A DNA stretch of 64,000 nt. It comes from Actibacterium sp. (lineage in GTDB: Bacteria > Pseudomonadota > Alphaproteobacteria > Rhodobacterales > Rhodobacteraceae). The stretch is from NCBI GenBank assembly GCA_016278325.1, contig JADQCB010000043.1, positions 18,241 through 82,240 of the forward strand, written 5' to 3'. Positions 8,487-16,211 of this stretch are shown piece after piece (within the stretch, counting starts at the first letter, position 1; each line of letters starts with the position of its first letter). A program made the position numbers and the translations under genes. Below the pieces are notes generated by a model, which saw only the letters and a program-made list of their open reading frames with translations, ran no database searches and was not told the origin of the DNA.

Positions 8487-11303
8487 ATGGCAGACAGTTC
8501 ATTCGGCAAGAGATGTCACCTGCACCTGATCGACGGGTCGGGCTTCATTTTCCGTGCCTTCCACGCCTTGCCGCCGCTGACGCGCAAATCCGACGGGTTG
8601 CCGATCGGCGCGGTGGCGGGTTTTTGCAACATGATCTTCAAGATGGTCGAGGATAACGCCGGCCCCGACGCGCCCACCCATGTCGCGGTGATCTTCGACA
8701 AGGGGTCGCACACGTTCCGCAACGATCTTTACGATCTCTACAAGGCCAACCGCGAGGAAATGCCAGAGGATCTGCGCCCGCAGATCCCGCTGACCCGAGA
8801 GGCGACCCGCGCCTTCAACATCGCCTGTATCGAGAAGGAAGGATACGAGGCAGACGACATCATCGCCACGCTGGCCCGCCGCGCGCGCGAGGCCGGCGGA
8901 CGGGTCACGATCATCAGTTCGGACAAGGATCTGATGCAGCTCGTCGGCGGCGGGGTCGAGATGCTGGACGCGATGAAGAACCGCCGGATCGGCGTCGAGG
9001 AAGTCGAGCAGAAATTCGGCGTCGGCCCCGACCGGGTGGTCGACGTGCAGGCGCTGGCCGGGGACAGCGTCGACAACATTCCCGGCGCGCCCGGCATCGG
9101 GATCAAGACCGCCGCGCTGTTGATCAACGAGTTCGGCGACCTGGAGAGCCTGCTGACCCATGCCGAGGAGATCAAGCAGCCCAAACGCCGCCAGACCCTG
9201 ATCGACAATGCCGAGCAGATCCGCCTGTCGCACAAGCTGGTCACGCTCGACGATCGGATGCCGCTGGAGGAATCGCTGGACGCGCTCGAGGTGAAGGAAC
9301 CCGACCCCGACTGCCTGCTGGCGTTCCTGGCATCCATGGAGTTCCGCACGCTGTCCAGGCGCGTGGCCGACAGGCTGGGGGTGGAGCCCCCGGTGATCGC
9401 CGCGCCCGAACCGGGGGCCACGCCCGGCGCAGAGGCCCCGCAAACGGAACGCGCGCTGCCGTTCCGCCCCGAAGACTATGAATGTGTCCGCGATGCCGCG
9501 GCGCTCGATGCCTGGGTCGCGCGTGCCCGCGCCCGCGGCTGGGTCGCCCTGGACACCGAGACCACCAGCCTGGACGAGATGCAGGCCGACCTGGTGGGCA
9601 TCTCGCTTGCCGTCGAGCCGGGGCAGGCCTGTTACATCCCGCTGGGGCACAAGGACGGATCGGACGACCTGTTCGGCTCGGACGCGCTGGCCGATGGGCA
9701 GATGGGCATGGAACAGGCGCTGGATCTGCTGCGGCCGCTCTTGCAGGACGATTCGGTGATGAAGATCGGCCAGAACATGAAATACGATGCCAAGATCCTG
9801 GCCCGGCACGGGGTCACGGTCGCGCCGATCGACGACACGATGCTGATGTCCTACGCGATGCATTCGGGCCTGCATGGCCACGGAATGGACACGCTGTCGG
9901 AACGCTATCTCGAACACCAGCCGATCCCGATAAAATCGCTGCTGGGCAGCGGCCGCTCGGCGATCACCTTCGACCGGGTTCCGGTGGACGCGGCGGTGAA
10001 ATACGCGGCCGAGGATGCCGACATCACCCTGCGCCTGGCGCAACTGTTCAAGCCGCAATTGCACCGCCAGCGCGTGACGACCGTTTACGAGACGCTGGAA
10101 CGGCCCCTGGTGCCGGTGCTGGCCGAAATGGAGATGACCGGCATCAAGGTGGACCGCGACACGCTTTCGCGCATGTCCAACGCCTTTGCGCAGAAGATGG
10201 CCGGGCTGGAGGCCGAGATACACGAGCTGGCCGGCACCAGCTTCAATGTCGGCAGCCCCAAGCAGCTGGGCGAGATCCTGTTCGACCAGATGGGGCTGGA
10301 AGGGGGCAAGAAGGGCAAGACCGGCGCCTATGCCACCGGCGCCGACGTGCTGGAGGATCTCGCCGCCGAGGGGCACGACCTGCCGGCACGGGTTCTGGAC
10401 TGGCGGCAATTGTCCAAGCTGAAATCGACCTATACGGACGCGCTGCAAGAACATATCCACCCCGAAACCGGCCGGGTGCATACCTCTTACGTGCAGACCG
10501 GGGCGAATACCGGCCGGCTGGCCTCGACCGATCCGAACCTTCAGAACATCCCGGTACGCACCGAGGAGGGCCGCCGCATCCGCGAGGCTTTCGTCGCCGA
10601 TGCGGGCAAGACGCTGATCAGCCTGGACTATTCGCAGATCGAACTGCGAATCCTGGCGCATGTCGCCGACATCAAGGAGTTGAAGGACGCCTTCCGCGAC
10701 GGGCAGGACATCCACGCGCTGACCGCGTCCGAGATGTTCGACGTTCCGCTGGAGCAGATGACACCCGAGATCCGGCGCCAGGCGAAGGCGATCAATTTCG
10801 GCGTGATCTACGGCATCTCGGGGTTCGGGCTGGCGCGCAACCTGCGGATTCCGCGCTCCGAGGCGCAGGGTTTCATCGACCGCTATTTCGAACGATTCCC
10901 CGGGATCCGCGAATACATGGACTCGACGGTAAAATTCGCGCGGGAAAACGGCTTCGTCCAGACGCTGTTCGGCCGTCGGATCCACACACCCGAGATCAAC
11001 GCCAAGGGCCCCGGTGCCGGATTCGCCCGCCGCGCCGCGATCAACGCGCCGATCCAGGGCACCGCGGCCGACGTGATCCGCCGGGCGATGATCCGGATGC
11101 CGGGGGCGATTGCCGACCTGCCCGCAAGGATGCTGTTGCAGGTGCATGACGAATTGCTTTTCGAAGTGGACCAGGGGGCCGAGAGCGCGACCATCGACGC
11201 CGTGCGCGAGGTGATGGAGAACGCCGCGATGCCGGCGGTCAGGTTGGACGTGCCCTTGACCGTCGATGCGGGGCAGGGCGCCAACTGGGCCGAGGCGCAT
11301 TGA
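8487..11303 (+). CDS. polA: DNA polymerase I
   Basis: Repair and Okazaki-fragment-processing polymerase, 938 aa. Domain order is 5'-3' exonuclease (about 10-300), 3'-5' proofreading exonuclease (about 330-520; DTETT with D356 and E358, and the late YAAEDAD motif) and the polymerase (about 560-938; motif A DYSQIELR with D714, and VHDE with D888). All key acidic residues are present, so proofreading should be active. The frame is open back to 8250, but the ATG at 8487 with AGAGGGG upstream starts just before the conserved fold. The 277 bases before it hold no other gene. Confidence 0.97.
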   Translation: MADSSFGKRCHLHLIDGSGFIFRAFHALPPLTRKSDGLPIGAVAGFCNMIFKMVEDNAGPDAPTHVAVIFDKGSHTFRNDLYDLYKANREEMPEDLRPQIPLTREATRAFNIACIEKEGYEADDIIATLARRAREAGGRVTIISSDKDLMQLVGGGVEMLDAMKNRRIGVEEVEQKFGVGPDRVVDVQALAGDSVDNIPGAPGIGIKTAALLINEFGDLESLLTHAEEIKQPKRRQTLIDNAEQIRLSHKLVTLDDRMPLEESLDALEVKEPDPDCLLAFLASMEFRTLSRRVADRLGVEPPVIAAPEPGATPGAEAPQTERALPFRPEDYECVRDAAALDAWVARARARGWVALDTETTSLDEMQADLVGISLAVEPGQACYIPLGHKDGSDDLFGSDALADGQMGMEQALDLLRPLLQDDSVMKIGQNMKYDAKILARHGVTVAPIDDTMLMSYAMHSGLHGHGMDTLSERYLEHQPIPIKSLLGSGRSAITFDRVPVDAAVKYAAEDADITLRLAQLFKPQLHRQRVTTVYETLERPLVPVLAEMEMTGIKVDRDTLSRMSNAFAQKMAGLEAEIHELAGTSFNVGSPKQLGEILFDQMGLEGGKKGKTGAYATGADVLEDLAAEGHDLPARVLDWRQLSKLKSTYTDALQEHIHPETGRVHTSYVQTGANTGRLASTDPNLQNIPVRTEEGRRIREAFVADAGKTLISLDYSQIELRILAHVADIKELKDAFRDGQDIHALTASEMFDVPLEQMTPEIRRQAKAINFGVIYGISGFGLARNLRIPRSEAQGFIDRYFERFPGIREYMDSTVKFARENGFVQTLFGRRIHTPEINAKGPGAGFARRAAINAPIQGTAADVIRRAMIRMPGAIADLPARMLLQVHDELLFEVDQGAESATIDAVREVMENAAMPAVRLDVPLTVDAGQGANWAEAH

Positions 11304-11305
11304 CG

Positions 11306-12214
11306 ATGGACGATCTGGTGTTTCACACGCTCGACGTGTTCAGCGACCGGGCGTATTCGGGCAATCCGCTGGCCGTGGTGACCGGGGCGGACGGGCTGAG
11401 CGTGGCGCAGATGCAGGCCATTGCACGCGAGTTCAACCTGTCCGAGACGATTTTTGTCCAGGCCCCGCGCGATCCTGCCCATACGGCCCGCGTGCGGATC
11501 TTCTTTCCGACCGCCGAGATTCCCTTTGCCGGTCATCCGACCATCGGCTGCGCGATCCTGCTGTCGGGGCTGCTGAACGACGGGGCGGACGGGCGCGCCG
11601 ATCTGGTGCTGGAGGAACAGGCCGGTCTGGTCCCGGTTCGCGTCTCGCGCGCGCGGGATTCCGTCACCGCCGAGTTCACCGCGCCGGTTCTTCCCTTCGC
11701 GGCGACTGGCGGCACGCCCGCTGGCGAGGTGGCGCAGGCGCTGGGGCTGGCGCCGCGGGATATCGGCTGCACCGGGCACGGCGCGCCCGCGCACTGGCAG
11801 GGCGGGCCGTCCTATCTCTTCGTGCCGGTCGCCGACCCGGACGCCCTGGCCCGGGCCTGTCCGGTCGGACCGCACTGGTCCCGGGTCATGGCCGCCTGGG
11901 GCGCAGACGGGGCTTGGCTTTACACACATGACGGCGCCGCGGGCTATCGCGCGCGCATGTTCTCGCCGACCGCGGGCATTCCCGAAGATCCCGCGACGGG
12001 CTCGGCGGCGGCGATATTCGCGGCCGAGCTGTTGAGTGCGGGCCGTCTGCGTGCCGGCGAGACCCGCCTTGACATAATTCAGGGGGTCGAGATGGGGCGC
12101 CTGTCGCGGATCGGGCTGCGGATCGAGGTGCAGGACGGTGCGCTGTCGGCGGTTCATGTCCGAGGCGCGGCGGTTCCCGTGTCTTCTGGCCGGATTCGTC
12201 CGCCGGGCGCGTGA
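11306..12214 (+). CDS. PhzF family isomerase-like protein
   Basis: A 302-aa protein of the PhzF/YddE family, two-lobed isomerase-like enzymes related to diaminopimelate epimerase. Family signatures are VFSDRAYSGNPLAVV (about 9-23), with the catalytic-type Glu in the LSETIF segment (about 43-48), FAGHPTIG (about 73-80) and EDPATGSAA (about 223-231). The ATG at 11306 sits 2 bases after the polA stop, implying co-transcription. Substrate unknown; a phenazine role is not suggested by the context. Confidence 0.86.
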   Translation: MDDLVFHTLDVFSDRAYSGNPLAVVTGADGLSVAQMQAIAREFNLSETIFVQAPRDPAHTARVRIFFPTAEIPFAGHPTIGCAILLSGLLNDGADGRADLVLEEQAGLVPVRVSRARDSVTAEFTAPVLPFAATGGTPAGEVAQALGLAPRDIGCTGHGAPAHWQGGPSYLFVPVADPDALARACPVGPHWSRVMAAWGADGAWLYTHDGAAGYRARMFSPTAGIPEDPATGSAAAIFAAELLSAGRLRAGETRLDIIQGVEMGRLSRIGLRIEVQDGALSAVHVRGAAVPVSSGRIRPPGA

Positions 12215-12322
12215 ACCGGTCGCGAAGGTCGCTCCTGCATGCCGTTCCGTCGCACAGGGGCGGGAGGGGCGGCATCCGGGCAGGGCATAGGCTGACGACG
12301 TTGCAGCCGGAATCGAAAACCC

Positions 12323-12742
12323 ATGCCCCGGACCATCCGAACCATTCTTTGCCCGCTGAACCTGCGCCATGCCGCGATTGACCACCAGGCCTATAGCGAG
12401 GCGGTCGAGATGGCCCGCCGCCACGCGGCGAAACTGATCGTTGCCACCGTCGCGCCCGAGATCGAGCGCAACCTGAACATCCGCGATTCGGAACGCTACT
12501 GGACCGATCAGCTGGCACGGTTCATGAAGGTGCACCCGGCCGAGGGGGTCGAGGTTGAAACGATCGTGCGCAAGGGGGCGGTACATCGGCAGATCGTCAA
12601 GCTGGCCGATCAGGCCGGGGTGGACGTGATCGTGATGCAGGCGGCCAACCCGCGGATAACGGATTACCTGCTGGGCACGACGGCCACGCATGTGGTCGCA
12701 CATGCCGAGTGTTCGGTTTACGTCGTGCGCAACACGTCTTAG
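12323..12742 (+). CDS. Universal stress protein (UspA family)
   Basis: A 139-aa single-domain UspA-type protein. It begins with the beta strand TIRTILCPLNLR and ends with the nucleotide-binding-type stretch MQAANPRITDYLLGTTATHVV followed by ECSVYVVR. The usual G-x2-G-x9-G(S/T) ATP loop is only partly matched (LLGTTATHVVAHAECSV), so ATP binding is uncertain. It lies 108 bases after the phzF-like gene and 25 bases before a cation efflux gene. Confidence 0.82.
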   Translation: MPRTIRTILCPLNLRHAAIDHQAYSEAVEMARRHAAKLIVATVAPEIERNLNIRDSERYWTDQLARFMKVHPAEGVEVETIVRKGAVHRQIVKLADQAGVDVIVMQAANPRITDYLLGTTATHVVAHAECSVYVVRNTS

Positions 12743-12767
12743 ACCTGTCCGCGGAAAGGCAGGGGCC

Positions 12768-13697
12768 ATGGGCACGCATCACCACCACCACCATATCGAT
12801 CCGCAGTCCGGTGACCGCCGGGTGATCTGGGCCGTCGCGGTGAACCTGTTCCTGACCCTGGCGCAGATCGTGGGCGGGGTGATTTCCGGCTCGCTGGCGC
12901 TGATCGCCGATGCGATTCACAACTTTTCCGACGCGATCTCGCTGATCATCGCCCTGCTGGCGCGGCGCATCGCGCGCCGCCCGCGGGATGACAGCATGAC
13001 CTTCGGCTACGGCCGGGCCGAGATGGTGGCCGCGCTGGTGAATTACACGACGCTGTTCGTGATCGCCTTCTACCTGATCGCCGAAGCCGTGATGCGGATG
13101 ATGGACCCGCCGGGCGTCGAAGGCTGGATCGTGGTCATCGTGGCCGGCATCGCGCTGGTCGTCGACGTGGTGACGGCCATGCTGACCTTTGCAATGTCGA
13201 GGCAAAGCCTGAATATCCGCGCGGCCTTTCTGCACAACGTGGCCGATGCGTTGGGCTCGGTCGCGGTGATCGTGGCCGGAACCTTGATCCTGCTTTACGA
13301 CTGGCGCCTGATCGACCCGCTCGTGACGCTGGGAATCGCGCTTTACATCCTGTGGCATGCGGGCCGCGACGTGATGCCGGTGATCCGCATCCTGATGCTG
13401 GGCAGCCCCGCGGCGCCGGATTTGCAGGCGGTGCGCGACAGCGTGCGCGACGAGGACGGGGTCGAGGATCTGCACCACCTGCACCTGTGGCAGATCGATG
13501 AGCATCGAACCGCGTTCGAGGCACATCTCGTGGTGCAGACCGAGGCGGATTTCGCGCGGGTGACCGACCGCGTGAAGGCGATGCTGGCCGACCGTTTCGG
13601 CCTGCGCCATGTGACGCTGGAGCTGGAAACCGTTGAAAGCGGCTGCGCCGACCGCGCGTCGGGCGGGCTCAGCCGGGAAGTTCGGCCGACGGGATGA
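12768..13697 (+). CDS. Cation diffusion facilitator family metal efflux protein
   Basis: Inner-membrane metal/proton antiporter of 309 aa, probably exporting Zn2+ or a similar divalent ion. Six predicted helices are followed by a cytoplasmic ferredoxin-like domain (about 205-295). Site A is HNFSD in helix 2 and HNVAD in helix 5, that is HxxxD on both helices, the zinc-type arrangement. The N-terminus is MGTHHHHHHID, a natural run of six histidines probably involved in metal sensing or delivery. The ATG at 12768 follows AGGGGCC. Its 3' end overlaps the convergent DUF1285 gene by 29 bases. Confidence 0.92.
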   Translation: MGTHHHHHHIDPQSGDRRVIWAVAVNLFLTLAQIVGGVISGSLALIADAIHNFSDAISLIIALLARRIARRPRDDSMTFGYGRAEMVAALVNYTTLFVIAFYLIAEAVMRMMDPPGVEGWIVVIVAGIALVVDVVTAMLTFAMSRQSLNIRAAFLHNVADALGSVAVIVAGTLILLYDWRLIDPLVTLGIALYILWHAGRDVMPVIRILMLGSPAAPDLQAVRDSVRDEDGVEDLHHLHLWQIDEHRTAFEAHLVVQTEADFARVTDRVKAMLADRFGLRHVTLELETVESGCADRASGGLSREVRPTG

Positions 13698-14271
13698 TCG
13701 GAAAGAATTTTCCGCCCGACCAAAGGCCGAACCAGCTTTGACCGTCCACCGGTTCATGGCTGGCATGTTCGACCAGCCGATAAAAGCTCTTGCGGTCGAT
13801 CAGCGCCTCCAGCCCGGCGCGTATTTCGACATAGGGCGACGGTTCTCCGGTGGCCGGGTCGCGCAGCACCCGGATCGGGTGATCGGGACCGGCGGTCGCG
13901 GCGTCCTCGACATTCGTGAAAAAGGTTATGGCCTGGTCGCGTCCGCTGCCGGTAACCTCGAAATCCTGGGCCACGAAAGGGGCGTCATCGACGGTGATGC
14001 CGACCTTTTCCACCGGCGTCACCAGAAAATACCGATCCCCGTCCTTGCGCAGAATCGATGCGAACAGCTTGACCATGTTTTGCCGGCCGATCGGGGTGCC
14101 GAGATAGAACCACGTCCCGTCGCGGGCGATACGCATGTCCAGGTCGCCGCAGAAGGCCGGGTTCCAATCATGAACCGGCGGCGGCCCTTTCTTTCCGGCG
14201 GCGCGGGCGGCCTGTGCCAGGTTTTCGACGGTCGGTTTCACGATCATTTGTCCCTTGCCGCTTTTTGCCAT
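13669..14271 (-). CDS. DUF1285 domain-containing protein
   Basis: A 200-aa protein I recognise as DUF1285, a conserved alphaproteobacterial family without known function. It is soluble, with no signal peptide or membrane helix; typical segments are FCGDLDMRIARDGTWFYLGTPI and RFLVTP-like strands. It is divergent from the MoxR operon with 60 bases between starts, and I recall this pairing in related genomes, suggesting shared control. A second ATG 9 codons downstream (MIVKPTV) has AAGGGA just before it and may be the true start. Confidence 0.82.
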   Translation of the reverse strand: MAKSGKGQMIVKPTVENLAQAARAAGKKGPPPVHDWNPAFCGDLDMRIARDGTWFYLGTPIGRQNMVKLFASILRKDGDRYFLVTPVEKVGITVDDAPFVAQDFEVTGSGRDQAITFFTNVEDAATAGPDHPIRVLRDPATGEPSPYVEIRAGLEALIDRKSFYRLVEHASHEPVDGQSWFGLWSGGKFFPIIPSAELPG

Positions 14272-14331
14272 TTGTGCCGGCCGGAATACTTCCCTTTAAT
14301 GGCACCATATATGCACGACGGGAGAAATGTC

Positions 14332-15339
14332 ATGACCGATGATGCCGAGCTGGTTGCGGAGATCGAGCCACTGACCGACCGCCTGGCCGCGGCGAAGGCC
14401 AGCATCACCAAGCGCTTCATCGGGCAACCGCGGGTGGTGGACCTGACTTTGTCGGCGCTTCTGTGCGGCGGGCACGGGTTGCTGATCGGTCTGCCCGGCC
14501 TTGGCAAGACCCGGCTGGTGGACACGCTTTCGACCGTGATGGGGCTGGATGGGGCACGCATCCAGTTCACCCCGGACCTGATGCCGGCCGACATCCTGGG
14601 CTCGGAAGTGCTGGAAACCTCGGCCGGCGGCGAGCGGGCCTTTCGCTTCATCAAGGGGCCGATCTTCTGCCAGTTGCTTATGGCCGACGAGATCAACCGC
14701 GCCTCGCCGCGGACGCAATCGGCGCTGCTTCAGGCGATGCAGGAAAAATCGGTCACCATCGCCGGCCAGGAACATGCGCTGACGCCGCCGTTCCATGTGC
14801 TGGCGACCCAGAACCCGATCGAACAGGAAGGCACCTATCCGCTGCCCGAGGCGCAGCTCGACCGGTTCCTGGTGCAGATCGACGTGCCCTATCCCGATCG
14901 CCGGACCGAGCATGACATCCTGATCGCGACCACCGGCATTGCCGAGGATGTGGCGCATCCGGTCTTTACCGCTGCCGAACTGATCGCGGCGCAGAACACG
15001 CTGCGCCGAATGCCGGTGGGCGAAGCGGTGGTCGCGCTGATCCTGGATCTTGTGCGCGCCTGCCGCCCCGACAGCCCCGAGGCGCCCGAAACCGTGCGCC
15101 AGAACGTGGCCTGGGGCCCCGGCCCGCGCGCGGCGCAGGCGCTGATGCTGACGGTCCGGGCGCAATCGCTGCTGGAAGGGCGGCTCGCGCCCTCCAGCGA
15201 AGACGTGTTTGCCATGGCCGGGCCGGTGCTCAAGCATCGCATGGCGCTCAGCTTCGCGGCGCGCGCCCGCGGCGAAATGCTGGACGAGATCATCGCGACC
15301 GTCGCCCAAAGCGTCGGCGGCGTCGAGGCCGCCGCATGA
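14332..15339 (+). CDS. MoxR family AAA+ ATPase
   Basis: AAA+ chaperone-like ATPase of 335 aa. Walker A GLPGLGKT (53-60), Walker B LLMADEINRASPR (about 114-126), sensor-1 ATQNPIEQEGTYPLPEAQLDRF and the C-terminal lid domain are all present. MoxR ATPases usually act with VWA-domain partners to insert metals or mature complexes. It opens a four-gene operon with DUF58, DUF4159 and VWA proteins, overlapping the next gene by 4 bases. The start at 14332 is set by GGGAGA upstream; the long open frame before it overlaps the DUF1285 gene and is not coding. Confidence 0.93.
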   Translation: MTDDAELVAEIEPLTDRLAAAKASITKRFIGQPRVVDLTLSALLCGGHGLLIGLPGLGKTRLVDTLSTVMGLDGARIQFTPDLMPADILGSEVLETSAGGERAFRFIKGPIFCQLLMADEINRASPRTQSALLQAMQEKSVTIAGQEHALTPPFHVLATQNPIEQEGTYPLPEAQLDRFLVQIDVPYPDRRTEHDILIATTGIAEDVAHPVFTAAELIAAQNTLRRMPVGEAVVALILDLVRACRPDSPEAPETVRQNVAWGPGPRAAQALMLTVRAQSLLEGRLAPSSEDVFAMAGPVLKHRMALSFAARARGEMLDEIIATVAQSVGGVEAAA

Positions 15340-16211
15340 ACGATCCTGTCGCCCTGAGAGCACGCGCCGAGCGACTGGCCGCGCCCTTGCCGCCGCTGCT
15401 GGCCGAGGCCGAGCATCTGGCCGCGAGCATCTTGCTGGGCGAACATGGCCGCCGCCGCGCCGGCATGGGCGACGAGTTCTGGCAATACCGCCCGGCGCAT
15501 CACGGCGACGAGGCCCGCAGCATCGACTGGCGCCGGTCGGGCCGCTCTGATCTGCATTTCGTGCGCGAAAAGGAATGGCAGGCGGCGCAGAGCGTCCTGC
15601 TTTGGGTGGATGACGCGCAGTCCATGGGCTTCTCGGGCGATGGCACGCATGGCAGCAAGGCCGATCGCGCCCAGTTGCTGGCGCTGGCCGTGGCCGTTCT
15701 GCTGGTGCGCGCGGGCGAGCGGGTGGGCCTGTCGGGGGCCGGGCTGCCGCCGCGGCGGGGTGAGGTTCAGCTTCTGCGCATGGCCCAGGCGCTGGCCGGC
15801 GGGGCGGGCGCGTTCGATTACGGCCGGCCCGAGACCCGCGGGATCGCGCCGCAGTCGCGCGCCGTGTTCCTCAGCGATTTCCTGGGCGACATCGCCCCGG
15901 TCGAGGCGGCGCTCGCCGAAGCGGCGGACCGGGGCGTGAAAGGCGCGCTGGTGCAGGTTCTCGACCCGCAGGAAGAGGCGTTCCCCTTCGACGGGCGCAC
16001 CGTTTTCGAGAGCATGGGGGGCAGCGTCCGGTTCGAAACCCTCAAGGCCGGGGATCTGCGCGGCCGGTATCAGGCGCGGCTGGCGGAACGCAAGGCGCGC
16101 ATGGCCGATCTGGCGCGTCTCGCGGGCTGGCAATTCCATTGTCATCACACCGGCGCCCCGGCCCAGGCGGCACTTCTGTGGCTTTACCGGGCGCTGGAAC
16201 CCGTGCGCTGA
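15336..16211 (+). CDS. DUF58 domain-containing VWA-like protein
   Basis: A 291-aa DUF58 protein, the usual partner of MoxR ATPases. The DUF58 core is visible as RRAGMGDEFWQYRPAHHGD (about 40-58), IDWRRSGRSDLHFVRE, and a VWA-like fold from about residue 85. The metal-binding MIDAS motif, normally DxSxS, reads DDAQS here, so the third-position Ser is Ala and metal binding is doubtful. The start overlaps the moxR stop (ATGA) and its stop overlaps the next start (TGATG), showing tight translational coupling. Confidence 0.88.
   Translation: MNDPVALRARAERLAAPLPPLLAEAEHLAASILLGEHGRRRAGMGDEFWQYRPAHHGDEARSIDWRRSGRSDLHFVREKEWQAAQSVLLWVDDAQSMGFSGDGTHGSKADRAQLLALAVAVLLVRAGERVGLSGAGLPPRRGEVQLLRMAQALAGGAGAFDYGRPETRGIAPQSRAVFLSDFLGDIAPVEAALAEAADRGVKGALVQVLDPQEEAFPFDGRTVFESMGGSVRFETLKAGDLRGRYQARLAERKARMADLARLAGWQFHCHHTGAPAQAALLWLYRALEPVR

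Noticed and set aside
8499..11300. Very long antisense open frame (933 codons) opposite polA
   Set aside because: Same artefact of third-position GC bias; low-complexity composition and no recognisable fold, while polA on the plus strand is certain.
12768..12800. Cloning-vector contamination suggested by the His6 tag
   Set aside because: The codons continue without a break into a normal cation efflux protein, with a native ribosome binding site and native flanking genes.
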